Source of the DNA: Ignavibacteria bacterium
GTDB lineage: Bacteria > Bacteroidota > Ignavibacteria > Tepidaquicellales > Tepidaquicellaceae
Assembly: GCA_016709315.1 (NCBI GenBank)
Contig: JADJMZ010000001.1
Coordinates: 620,001-684,000, forward strand
Length of the DNA stretch: 64,000 nucleotides
Reading direction: 5' to 3'
Below, one piece after another: positions 8,770-16,767 of this stretch (position 1 is its first letter; each line of letters starts with the position of its first letter). The notes under the pieces are model-generated. The model saw nothing but the letters and a program-made list of their open reading frames with translations, had not been told where the DNA came from and did not search any database. The position numbers and the translations under genes were made by a program.

Positions 8770-11346
8770 TTACTTTTCACTTTCAGGATATTTCCTGATT
8801 TTTTCCAGACTTTTAACATCAGAGTTTCCTGATTGAAGATTCGGATCTCCGGAAATAAAATCAGTATTAATTTTTAATTCCGGATTTATTACTGTTAAAG
8901 GTCCTGCGCCGGGAGGAACGATCTTTGTAACAGAGACAGCAGAATTGTTATCCGCAAGACTCTGATCCTGCGCATCAACAAAATTATCTCCCGTAACATC
9001 TGATCTTACATATCCGCCTAATCCAACAAAAGCGTCATTATCCACAATACTTACATCAGATGCGTCTACTATACCATCCTGATCTACATCAGCACCCCAT
9101 ATACCAAATGTCGTCGGTACATTATCTATATTGGTCAGATTACCTCCGTATGCCTGAGCACCTGAAATCCGGAAATCAAACTCTGCCTGAAAGCTAAGAG
9201 GATCAAAATAAAACGGATTACTCCATGTTTCCAGAGAATTTCTGTGTTTAAGTTCTAAATAAAATGCGACTCCGCTGCTCACATTTGGTAAATTAAGTTG
9301 TGCAAATCCCGTTCCTGTTAAATATGCTTTTGCCGAGTCATAAATCCCGTATGGAAATCCTGTATTGCGAATATAATATCGCATTGTATCTTTTATCATA
9401 AGATTTGTACCTGAATTGTAAAAACCCTGAACTAAAGAATTTGTGTTTAAAAAATATGATTTTGTAGTTCTGTTATTGATCTGAATTCCCCAACCGTAAA
9501 GCATTCCGGTATCTGATGCTGCGCTGTTAGTTATATCTCTGATATTTAACTTCCAGTATCCTCCTGAAGTGCTGCCTCCAAAAGCTGAGTTTATACTTTG
9601 ATACGGTTTTATTCTTGGAGAGAAGGAAACATATCTCCGATCGTTGAGTGAACTGTCGGCGTTATCGTCAAATATAGTTGTAACATGATCAGCATTTCTA
9701 AAAACTAAATTGTTATTATAAAGCTGAACTACATTACCTGACGGATTAATTAAAGATATTTCTAACTCATGTTCTTCATTATGATTAATAGCAACAAATA
9801 CATTTACATCTGATATAGATTCATTTAGAAGAATGTTCAGAGAATCTGTTATTGTTCCGCTGAATCCGCTTGCCGGGATTCTGAGATTGACAGCTTTCTG
9901 ATAATATCCGGATTGAAAATTCAGATTATCCGCTCTGTTAATTGGAGACTGCGGCTGATCGTTAATTTCACCGCAATGTGCAAAAGAAGCATTTCCTCTG
10001 AAATTCAGTAACGGATTAGGAGAACCGCTGTTGTTGTATGCATAGCCGTCAAGATTATACACAGCATAAGAACCTGCTCCGCCATTTGACAGATCAATTG
10101 ATTTAAACATGTTTTGATTGATGGTCTCTGTATATTGTACATCAGGAATTATTCTGACTTCATCAATGTATCCGTCAAAATTAATTAAACTTGGCGTACC
10201 TCCTATAAATAGTGAATCTGTTCCGTCAGTAATATTACCCAAAGCATTAGTCCCCTGATAAACAAGCTTACCGTTTATGTGATATTGATAGGCTCCTAAT
10301 GACGCAAGATATGTAAATGTAACATGAGTCCATCTGTGAAGAGGTATGGTATCATCACTTGAAAATAAAAAGTTACCGTTAATACCGGCAGATAGTTTTT
10401 TTCCGACTATTCCTAAACGGTAATCAGTGGAAGCGCCGCCGGTTGCTCCTCCTTTGTGTATAATTACTGAATTAGCATAAGAACGCATAAATATCCACGC
10501 AGATATTGTAAGCTGAGTAGTCGGGCTTACGGTGGCAGCATCAGCAGCTGAAAGATAATCCTGTGAGCCGTCCAGCTCTATGCAATCATTAGTCTGAATA
10601 GTCTGAAGAGGTCTGTTACTCATATCAAATGTTGTTGTTCCTTTGTTAAATCCAAAATTCGAGTTTCCTGACCAGTCAAATAAAGAAAAAGGAGGTCCAC
10701 TATTGTCATTATCCTGAAATGTCAAAGACAAAACTAAACCTGAATAAGGACCGGTAGAAGATCCAAGTGAAGTTCTTGAGTAATTATTAACTTCTGTACT
10801 GCCAAGAGTTCTATTCCAGATCCTTACCTCATCCATCACACCTTCAAACGGACTATTCGATCCTTTCCCGATCAATATTGAATCTGAATTTGAAAGCGGT
10901 GCTGCTAAAGCTACAACAGCGCTTGTATCAAAATTTCCGTTTACATAGGTTACAAATGTATTCGTAGCAGAGTTATATGTTCCTGCAATATGCGACCATG
11001 TATTACTCGGTATTACCTCTTGCCCGGTAAGTCTTGTGGTTGCACCTGTCCTGATGGCAACTTTTCCGTTTGAAAGATATAAAGTATAACCGTCTGCACC
11101 TGCATTTCTTTTCTGTAAAATGATTTGAAACGCCGGGCTTGTTACATTTACCGGATTAACCCAGGCTTCGATCGTGAAGCTTCCCGTAATGTCAAGTTCA
11201 GGTGAATTTCTAACGACTATATAACTTGAAGCGCTTCCTGCAAAAGAACATCCCTGATTCCAGAACATCTGAGCATTTGCATTTTCAAATGACAATATAC
11301 CCGTCAGTATAAATAAACAGAATAAAAAAAGTAAATTAGGTTTCAT
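8770..11346 (-). CDS. Secreted LamG-LamG-P domain protein with dockerin-like repeat (copy 2)
   Basis: This 858-residue paralog of the preceding gene has the same order: signal peptide, LamG at about 45-195, LamG at about 255-405, P domain at about 480-635, and two calcium-loop repeats (DVDQDGIVDASD, DVTGDNFVDAQD). The two proteins are nearly identical over the first LamG domain, much of the second and the dockerin-like region. They differ strongly between about residues 635 and 760. Both end RKYPESEK. A strong SD (AAAGGAGA) precedes the ATG. Transcription is in the same direction, with a terminator between the copies, so each is probably its own unit. Confidence 0.8.
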   Translation of the reverse strand: MKPNLLFLFCLFILTGILSFENANAQMFWNQGCSFAGSASSYIVVRNSPELDITGSFTIEAWVNPVNVTSPAFQIILQKRNAGADGYTLYLSNGKVAIRTGATTRLTGQEVIPSNTWSHIAGTYNSATNTFVTYVNGNFDTSAVVALAAPLSNSDSILIGKGSNSPFEGVMDEVRIWNRTLGSTEVNNYSRTSLGSSTGPYSGLVLSLTFQDNDNSGPPFSLFDWSGNSNFGFNKGTTTFDMSNRPLQTIQTNDCIELDGSQDYLSAADAATVSPTTQLTISAWIFMRSYANSVIIHKGGATGGASTDYRLGIVGKKLSAGINGNFLFSSDDTIPLHRWTHVTFTYLASLGAYQYHINGKLVYQGTNALGNITDGTDSLFIGGTPSLINFDGYIDEVRIIPDVQYTETINQNMFKSIDLSNGGAGSYAVYNLDGYAYNNSGSPNPLLNFRGNASFAHCGEINDQPQSPINRADNLNFQSGYYQKAVNLRIPASGFSGTITDSLNILLNESISDVNVFVAINHNEEHELEISLINPSGNVVQLYNNNLVFRNADHVTTIFDDNADSSLNDRRYVSFSPRIKPYQSINSAFGGSTSGGYWKLNIRDITNSAASDTGMLYGWGIQINNRTTKSYFLNTNSLVQGFYNSGTNLMIKDTMRYYIRNTGFPYGIYDSAKAYLTGTGFAQLNLPNVSSGVAFYLELKHRNSLETWSNPFYFDPLSFQAEFDFRISGAQAYGGNLTNIDNVPTTFGIWGADVDQDGIVDASDVSIVDNDAFVGLGGYVRSDVTGDNFVDAQDQSLADNNSAVSVTKIVPPGAGPLTVINPELKINTDFISGDPNLQSGNSDVKSLEKIRKYPESEK

Positions 11347-11546
11347 CTTTCTCCTTTCAGATTTTGTTAAAATAAAATTATAAACTACTACCTCTTAAAT
11401 TTATTGTTTTTATTTTTAAAATTATATGAACAATATTTTAGTAAATTAAGATATGTGAATTTAAATGGGATTAAACTTTTTATACTTTCGTGGATCTGTT
11501 TTGAAATTCATCAAAAAAACGTTCAGAGAATAATTAATTCCGCAAT

Positions 11547-11580
11547 AAAAAAGCCCGATAGCTTTTGCCAACGGGCTTTT
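11547..11580 (-). terminator. Intrinsic terminator after kamA
   Basis: The stem AAAAGCCCG (11549-11557) / CGGGCTTTT (11572-11580) has a 14-nt loop and an A run at 11547-11552 that reads as a U-tract on the minus strand. It begins 27 bp after the kamA stop codon. It marks the end of the ATP-grasp/GNAT/KamA transcription unit. Confidence 0.85.
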
Positions 11581-11606
11581 GAATATACAGATATGAAAAT
11601 TATTAA

Positions 11607-12767
11607 CTAACTGTTTTGTATTACAGGTACTTTTATTTTTTTAATCCTCTCTTTTTTTGAAACAAGTGATTTTCTCCTTCTGGGAGATTTTCTCATGAAC
11701 ATACTTTCATCTGTAACCTGCGTTCCATCTCTTACATCGGGATATTCATAAATGTTATATTTGAAATTTCTGAGAACGATCTTATTTTCATCCTGTGAGA
11801 TCACATAATTAGGAAGCAACGGTATCTTTCCACCGCCGCCCGGCGCATCAACTACAAAATGCGGAACTGCCAGTCCGGAAATATGTCCCCGAAGCTTATC
11901 CATTATATCAAGACCAACCTTTATCGGAGTCCTGAAATGATTAGCTCCTTTTGTAAGATCTGCCATATAAATGTAATAAGGTCTCACTCTCATTGCCAAC
12001 AGACCTTTCATAAGCTGCTTCATGGTTTCGGCATTGTCATTTACTCCTTTCATTAGCACACATTGATTTCCTACCGGAATACCGGCATCAACGAGCATTG
12101 CGCAGGCCTTTTTACTTTCTTCGGTAATTTCCCAAGGATGATTGAAATGAGTATTGCAGTATATCGGATGATATTTTTTCAGCATATCAACAAGCTGCGG
12201 AGTAATTCTCTGAGGAAGTACGCATGGCATTTTTGAACCGAGACGGATTATCTGAATGTGTTTTATCTGTCTTAAGCGTGCAAGGATTTTCTCAAGCATA
12301 GTATCGGTAAGCATAAGCGGATCACCTCCTGATAATATCACGTCACTTATCTCTGTGTGCTGCTCAAGATATCTGAATGCAGATTCAAAAGTTCTCATTG
12401 ATATCTTTGTCTGATCTCCGACTTTTCTCTTTCTTGTACAGAATCTGCAGTACAATCCGCACTGCGAAGTAACAAGGAACAAAGCCCGATCCGGATATCT
12501 GTGAGTAATATTCGGAACCGGACTCATCTCATCTTCATGCAACGGATCATCCTCTGCATCTATGTCATCAAGCTCCTTTACATCCGGAACACACTGAAGC
12601 CAGATCGGATCACCCGGATATCTTATTAATGAAAGATAGTAAGGGTTAATCCTCGCCTGAAAAAATTCGTCAAGCTTACCGGCAACCTCTTTGTCAATAT
12701 TGAATTTCTCTACAAGATGATCTACAGTTGTAATACTGTTTCTAATCATTTCCTGCCAGAGTTCCAT
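11607..12767 (-). CDS. kamA: Lysine 2,3-aminomutase, radical SAM (KamA)
   Basis: This 386-residue radical-SAM, PLP-dependent aminomutase converts L-lysine to L-beta-lysine. The [4Fe-4S] motif is CxxxCxxC at Cys103, Cys107 and Cys110. The PLP lysine is in PGGGGK (Lys314). The aspartates that bind the lysine side chain in the clostridial enzyme appear to be kept, in YIYMADL (Asp270) and FVVDAPGGGGK (Asp308). This argues for lysine rather than glutamate as substrate. A strong SD (AAGGAGA) precedes the ATG. It is the last gene of a run with a GNAT and two ATP-grasp ligases, 105 bp after the GNAT. EpmB is a less likely alternative because no EpmA homolog is nearby. Confidence 0.88.
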   Translation of the reverse strand: MELWQEMIRNSITTVDHLVEKFNIDKEVAGKLDEFFQARINPYYLSLIRYPGDPIWLQCVPDVKELDDIDAEDDPLHEDEMSPVPNITHRYPDRALFLVTSQCGLYCRFCTRKRKVGDQTKISMRTFESAFRYLEQHTEISDVILSGGDPLMLTDTMLEKILARLRQIKHIQIIRLGSKMPCVLPQRITPQLVDMLKKYHPIYCNTHFNHPWEITEESKKACAMLVDAGIPVGNQCVLMKGVNDNAETMKQLMKGLLAMRVRPYYIYMADLTKGANHFRTPIKVGLDIMDKLRGHISGLAVPHFVVDAPGGGGKIPLLPNYVISQDENKIVLRNFKYNIYEYPDVRDGTQVTDESMFMRKSPRRRKSLVSKKERIKKIKVPVIQNS

Positions 12768-12796
12768 ATTTCTCCTTGTTTAGTTTATTAATTTTC

Positions 12797-12818
12797 ATGC
12801 AGATATATTATTCTGCAT
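12797..12818. other. Small hairpin upstream of kamA
   Basis: A perfect 7-bp inverted repeat, ATGCAGA / TCTGCAT with an 8-nt AT-rich loop, lies in the 105-bp gap between the GNAT gene and kamA. It has no U-tract after it. It could be an RNA-processing or stability element, or chance. Confidence 0.25.
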
Positions 12819-12872
12819 AAAATCTTCTATCGCTTAAACTTTATGTAAATTTAAAAAATCTAACTTCTGATG

Positions 12873-13346
12873 TTAACTTAAATACTTTCCGTAAATTACA
12901 AGAGCATCTCCTATATTATAAAAATCCCTTATGTTTACTATCTCATCATACAAATTCTTTTCATAAAACTTTCTTTCCTTTTCATAAGACGGCTTACCGC
13001 TTGTTTCTATTAAAATCAGTCTCCCTTGTCTTTCTTTAATGTGATCTTCAATATATTTAATTAACCGGCTACCAATTCCTTTTGACTGAACATCCGGATT
13101 TACGGCAATCCAGTAAAGATCATAAGTTCCTGTAGTAAGCGGTCTCGGACCTATGCAAACATAACCTCTTATGACTTTTTCTTCTTCATCCACAAATATT
13201 TCATAGTCCTTTTGATTTTCATCGTTTATATAAATGTTTATCAGTTCAATTGCAATGTTAATCTCATCTTCAGTGAAATTGCCTGTGCTCTCAAGTATTC
13301 GTTTTATCTTTTCCCTGTCACTCTCAATTAATTTTCTTATCATCAC
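12873..13346 (-). CDS. GNAT-family N-acetyltransferase
   Basis: This 157-residue protein has the GNAT fold. The acetyl-CoA pyrophosphate loop is QSKGIG at residues 87-92, after the beta-4 strand DLYWIAVNP. A conserved C-terminal section contains FYEKNLYDEIVNIRDFYNIGD. It is much shorter than AblB/YodP beta-lysine acetyltransferases (about 270 residues), so it is not that family. Its position between two ATP-grasp genes (13 bp upstream) and kamA suggests it acetylates beta-lysine or a beta-lysine conjugate. That substrate is inference from context. Confidence 0.8.
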   Translation of the reverse strand: MMIRKLIESDREKIKRILESTGNFTEDEINIAIELINIYINDENQKDYEIFVDEEEKVIRGYVCIGPRPLTTGTYDLYWIAVNPDVQSKGIGSRLIKYIEDHIKERQGRLILIETSGKPSYEKERKFYEKNLYDEIVNIRDFYNIGDALVIYGKYLS

Positions 13347-13359
13347 AGATTAATTAAAA

Positions 13360-14463
13360 TCATAAGCCGTTTCCGCTACCGATATTCCATCTTTCACTTG
13401 CATACTTTATAATATTCTGTATCAGCTCTTCATAACTCCATCCGTAAGCTTTACCGCTTCTGGTAAATCCGGTGTCTTCATCCACATCTGAAGAAATATC
13501 AGGATTTGGATTCATCTCAAGTACATAAGGAATATTATCCTTCACTCTGAAATCCACTCTTGCATAATCCGAAGCGCCTATTATTCTGTATACTTTTTTT
13601 GCAGTGTCTTTAATTGTCTTCTCAAGCTCAGGCGATAAATTTTTTGCAGGGCATACTGCTTTTGTTCCTGCAAACTCTACTGTCTTGTACATCCACTTGC
13701 TGTTATAACTTACGATCTTTGGATATTCCGATGGCAGTTCGCTGAAATCTATTTCCGATATCGGAAACACTATAAGATCATCCTCATCCTGATTAACATT
13801 ACCGACTACGCTTACATTTATTTCCCTTCCGTCAATGAACTGCTCTACAAGCGCGGGCTGCTTGTATTCATCGAGTATATGTTCGATCCTTGTTTTCAAT
13901 TCTGCGTCATTATAAACAATTGATTTATTTTCTATTCCAATGCTTGCATCTTCTCTCGACGGCTTTACTATCAGCGGATATTTATTCTTTAGTTTTGAAT
14001 ATCCGTTTTTATTGAAATCATTTGAATTTTTACAAACATAATGAGGCGCTGTAGGTATATCATAATAATTAAGAATTTCCTTAACTCTCCATTTATTGAG
14101 CGCAAGACCAAGTGTCAGAGCGCGGGATCCGGTATATGGTATTTTTAAAATTTCAAATAATGAAGCAATATTCATTTCCTGTGTCGGATCTCCGTCAAGC
14201 GATTCGCACAAATTAAAAATCAGATCAGGAGTATCATTTCTCAGTTCATCAATGAGTTTATAAACATCAAGCGCAACTGCAACAATCTTGGTTTCATGAC
14301 CTGTCGGCTTCAGAGCTCGCTGTACGGATTTAAGTTCGTCAAGAACCCCGTATTCACTCATGTCTATCGGTTCGGCGACCTGATCTATATCTGTTACACC
14401 GTCATCATAGACAGTGCCGGTTGCGTATTGTGTCGGATCGTTATATATAATGCTTATTTTCAA
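13360..14463 (-). CDS. D-Ala-D-Ala-ligase-like ATP-grasp enzyme (second of pair)
   Basis: This 367-residue ATP-grasp carboxylate-amine ligase resembles D-alanine-D-alanine ligase. The N-terminal domain holds FNLCESLDGD at about residues 83-92 and PYTGS at 109-113. ATP-binding elements are IVKPSREDASIGI (about 165-177) and VEQFIDGREINV (206-217). The Mg-binding segment ARVDFRVKD...VLEMNPNPDIS lies at about 301-324. Differences from true Ddl, such as NPNPDIS in place of NTLPG, suggest another substrate. It lies 57 bp after the first ATP-grasp gene and 13 bp before the GNAT. A ligase for beta-lysine or another amino acid is plausible, but the reaction is unknown. Confidence 0.78.
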   Translation of the reverse strand: MKISIIYNDPTQYATGTVYDDGVTDIDQVAEPIDMSEYGVLDELKSVQRALKPTGHETKIVAVALDVYKLIDELRNDTPDLIFNLCESLDGDPTQEMNIASLFEILKIPYTGSRALTLGLALNKWRVKEILNYYDIPTAPHYVCKNSNDFNKNGYSKLKNKYPLIVKPSREDASIGIENKSIVYNDAELKTRIEHILDEYKQPALVEQFIDGREINVSVVGNVNQDEDDLIVFPISEIDFSELPSEYPKIVSYNSKWMYKTVEFAGTKAVCPAKNLSPELEKTIKDTAKKVYRIIGASDYARVDFRVKDNIPYVLEMNPNPDISSDVDEDTGFTRSGKAYGWSYEELIQNIIKYASERWNIGSGNGL

Positions 14464-14520
14464 ATTCTTATTATAGGTTTTGAATTTATATGATCATTTA
14501 TCTTTTTCAGATTCTTCATT

Positions 14521-15633
14521 TTACTTTTGCATCAATGTTCTTTGAACTGCGCAATTCAGAACAGTATTTATCATGGAATTATAATCAAGCCCGTATTCCC
14601 TTGCAGCTTTCGGATAACAGGAGTTATCCGCGGGATCAGGAAGTATTCCGGGAAGCGGATTGATCTCCACTATGTTCGGAATATTATTCCTGTCAAGTCT
14701 TACATCTATTCTTGCCCAGTCTCTGATTCTCAACGCCTGATAAGCCGCTTTGCATACGTCTTCGATCTGTTTGTATAATTCAGGTTCGATATCAGCGGGA
14801 CATTTGAAAATATCAAGTTTGTTTTCTCTGGTATCGAAAAACCATTTTACTTCATAAGAATAAATTTTATTGAATCCTTCTGGTACAGCGTCAAGATTAA
14901 TTTCGACTATCGGAAGTACTTTCACATCATCTCCGTTTCCAAGCATTGCAACCGTAAATTCTTTTCCTTCAAGAAAATCTTCAACTATTGACGGCTGATA
15001 GTAACACTCTTTTATTCTGAGGATTTCATTACGAAGTTCTGAAGAATTATTAACGACAGAAGAATTGTAAATTCCTTTTGACGAACCCTCATGGAGAGGT
15101 TTTACAAATTTCGGAAATAAAATTTTCTTTTCGGTTTTATGAATTGCATCCGTTATAAAAAATTTCGAGTTGGGAATTTTATAATAAGACAAAATTTCCT
15201 TGCATCGCGATTTGTCATGACATATTCCTGTCGTTATAGAATCACTTCCTGTATAGGGTATGTTCAGCATCTCAAGCATTGAAGGAATCTGTGATTCTCT
15301 GGATGATCCTGATAACCCTTCTGCAACATTAAAAACAAATTCCGGATTAAGAGTTTTAAGTTTTTCATAAGCGTCTTTGTCACATTCTATCAGGTCAACT
15401 TCGTGTCCGCCAGCTTCCAGCGCAGACTTCACGGCTTCTATAGTTTCTTCGGAATCCCACTCTGCAAAAGTATCATCAATTCTTTCCGGATAATTTTCTA
15501 TGAGGTTTTCACTGAGGTATTTTTTGAAATCTCTTTTTGGGGAAAATGATTCTTCTGATTTATCTGATAATGCCGCAGCAGATAATTCATTTGCGCTGTC
15601 TTTCTTTATGTTAAATGTTAATGCTAATTTCAA
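14521..15633 (-). CDS. D-Ala-D-Ala-ligase-like ATP-grasp enzyme (first of pair)
   Basis: This 370-residue ATP-grasp protein is homologous to, but clearly diverged from, the downstream one. Key segments are FNVAEGLSG (about 101-109), PYTGSDSITTG (126-136), the nucleotide loop KPLHEGSSKGI (178-188), VEDFLEGKEFTV (217-228) and the metal-binding ARIDVRLDR...VEINPLPGI (307-330). It keeps the more Ddl-like NPLPG. It is the first gene of the operon and sits 33 bp downstream of a sigma-70-type promoter. Two non-identical ligases suggest two successive peptide-bond-forming steps or a heterodimer. A housekeeping Ddl would normally lie in a mur cluster, which is absent here. Confidence 0.78.
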   Translation of the reverse strand: MKLALTFNIKKDSANELSAAALSDKSEESFSPKRDFKKYLSENLIENYPERIDDTFAEWDSEETIEAVKSALEAGGHEVDLIECDKDAYEKLKTLNPEFVFNVAEGLSGSSRESQIPSMLEMLNIPYTGSDSITTGICHDKSRCKEILSYYKIPNSKFFITDAIHKTEKKILFPKFVKPLHEGSSKGIYNSSVVNNSSELRNEILRIKECYYQPSIVEDFLEGKEFTVAMLGNGDDVKVLPIVEINLDAVPEGFNKIYSYEVKWFFDTRENKLDIFKCPADIEPELYKQIEDVCKAAYQALRIRDWARIDVRLDRNNIPNIVEINPLPGILPDPADNSCYPKAAREYGLDYNSMINTVLNCAVQRTLMQK

Positions 15634-15666
15634 AAAATATAAATTTAGTTAAAATTAATTTTTTCA

Positions 15667-15694
15667 AATATAACATTATAATTGTTATTGTCAA
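15667..15694 (-). promoter_or_regulatory. Sigma-70-type promoter of the ATP-grasp/GNAT/kamA operon
   Basis: Read on the minus strand, TTGACA (15694-15689) is followed after 16 bases by TATATT (15672-15667). The -10 box ends 33 bases before the ATG at 15633, giving an expected leader of about 27 nt. Position and match are good, though TATA-like sequences are frequent in such AT-rich DNA. Confidence 0.5.
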
Positions 15695-15796
15695 TAAGCG
15701 GAAGTGTTTATTAAAAATAATTTTGTAATTTCATTTCTGAATTATTTTTATTTGCAGTGAAAGAGGAAGTTTTATAACATAATAAGAAGTGCTGTT

Positions 15797-15813
15797 GTCA
15801 GGAACTTCCTGAC
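15797..15813. promoter_or_regulatory. 17-bp perfect palindrome, operator candidate
   Basis: The sequence GTCAGGAACTTCCTGAC is a perfect 8-1-8 palindrome. It lies 164 bp upstream of the first ATP-grasp gene, about 100 bp upstream of its promoter, and 40 bp past the HdeD-like gene. The one-base centre suits a dimeric DNA-binding protein better than an RNA hairpin, and no U-tract follows on the minus strand. A weak terminator for the HdeD operon cannot be excluded. Confidence 0.4.
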
Positions 15814-15852
15814 TTTTCAGCAATAAGAAGGTGAGGTTTATTTAAACTAATA

Positions 15853-16386
15853 TCACGTTTGTTTAAGTGATCTTATTCTGAACGAAACAATAACCATAAG
15901 TACGCCGGAAATAACTGCAAACATTCCAAACAGAAAAATTACAGCTTCTGCTGTTGCTATGGCATTGAATAAAATCATTAATCCGAATCCAACCGTAAGA
16001 ATACCGTTCAGGATATACAGCCATTCATTCCTGATAATTTTTCTGAGTTTGAATGAATGATAAATCATAAATATTCCGGCAATGATTGACCAGAAAGCGA
16101 TGAGATAAAACGTTAATCTTAAAACAAAATCCGGCCTGTAAAGAAAAAGTATTCCTGCAAGAATGTAAAATATTCCTTCAGAAACTTTTAACGCAACAGA
16201 ATCAGTCCTGTTTAATGCTGTTTCAATCAGAAGAACGATTCCGCTGAATACTGAAAGAAATCCGAAATACATCAGAAGCGTGTACATTACCATATCCGGA
16301 ATTAAAACACAAAGTAATCCGAAGATTAAAATCATTACGCCTCTTAGTAAAAATATCCACCAGTATTGCTTTGTTGTCTCAGTCAT
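15853..16386 (-). CDS. HdeD/DUF308 family membrane protein
   Basis: This 177-residue protein has six predicted membrane helices arranged as repeated hairpins (GVMILIFGLLCVLIPDMV, GIFYILAGILFLYRPDFV, GILTVGFGLMILFNAIA). This is the pattern of the HdeD/DUF308 family. The E. coli member is linked to acid resistance; the biochemical role of the family is unclear. It is the last gene of a probable RidA-ABM-HdeD operon, 33 bp after the ABM-fold gene. Confidence 0.8.
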   Translation of the reverse strand: MTETTKQYWWIFLLRGVMILIFGLLCVLIPDMVMYTLLMYFGFLSVFSGIVLLIETALNRTDSVALKVSEGIFYILAGILFLYRPDFVLRLTFYLIAFWSIIAGIFMIYHSFKLRKIIRNEWLYILNGILTVGFGLMILFNAIATAEAVIFLFGMFAVISGVLMVIVSFRIRSLKQT

Positions 16387-16419
16387 TTATTAAAATTATT
16401 TTACTGTTAAATAATATTA

Positions 16420-16740
16420 TCAGATATTCACAGGTTCAAATCCCGGGAAAACTTTTTTTGATTCTTCCAGATCAGAAAGTTTTTTATACTCACAAACATC
16501 TTCAAATCTTTTCCATAACCCAAGAACATTTTCATTTTTATGCGCATTATTAATCGCTTCCTGTGACTTCCATTCAAAGACTTCAAGTATACTTCCGTCA
16601 GCTGATCTCATAACATGACAGACTCTGTCTGTAATAAGACCTTCTTTTTTCAGAACTGGAATATGATCTTTGATTACTTCAAGCAGTTCGAAGTCTTTAC
16701 CTTCTTTTGGTTTGAAGCAGGTTATGACTATTATACCCAT
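16420..16740 (-). CDS. ABM-fold (antibiotic biosynthesis monooxygenase-like) protein
   Basis: This 106-residue protein has the dimeric alpha/beta-barrel pattern: an initial strand (GIIVITCFKPKEGK), a helix (ELLEVIKDHIPVLKKEGL) and a strand with SADGSILEVFEWKSQEAI. ABM-like proteins include quinol monooxygenases and small heme-degrading or structural proteins. The catalytic residue set cannot be assigned here. It sits 27 bp after the RidA gene and is probably co-transcribed. Confidence 0.65.
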   Translation of the reverse strand: MGIIVITCFKPKEGKDFELLEVIKDHIPVLKKEGLITDRVCHVMRSADGSILEVFEWKSQEAINNAHKNENVLGLWKRFEDVCEYKKLSDLEESKKVFPGFEPVNI

Positions 16741-16767
16741 AAAATTTTAAAATTTATTTTAGATCAT

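Noticed and set aside
5841..11346. Protease function suggested by the proprotein-convertase P domain
   Set aside because: No subtilisin or other protease catalytic domain is present; the P domain is found alone in many exported proteins.
11607..12767. EF-P beta-lysylation enzyme EpmB as the identity of the aminomutase
   Set aside because: No EpmA-like lysyl-tRNA synthetase paralog or efp gene is in the window, and the context is ATP-grasp ligases.
12873..13346. AblB beta-lysine N-acetyltransferase as the identity of the GNAT
   Set aside because: The protein is about 157 residues, far shorter than AblB/YodP, and its C-terminal motif differs; only a general GNAT call is supported.
13360..15633. 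Housekeeping D-alanine-D-alanine ligase (ddl)
   Set aside because: Two unlike copies, altered acceptor-side motifs and no mur-gene context make a plain Ddl call unsafe.
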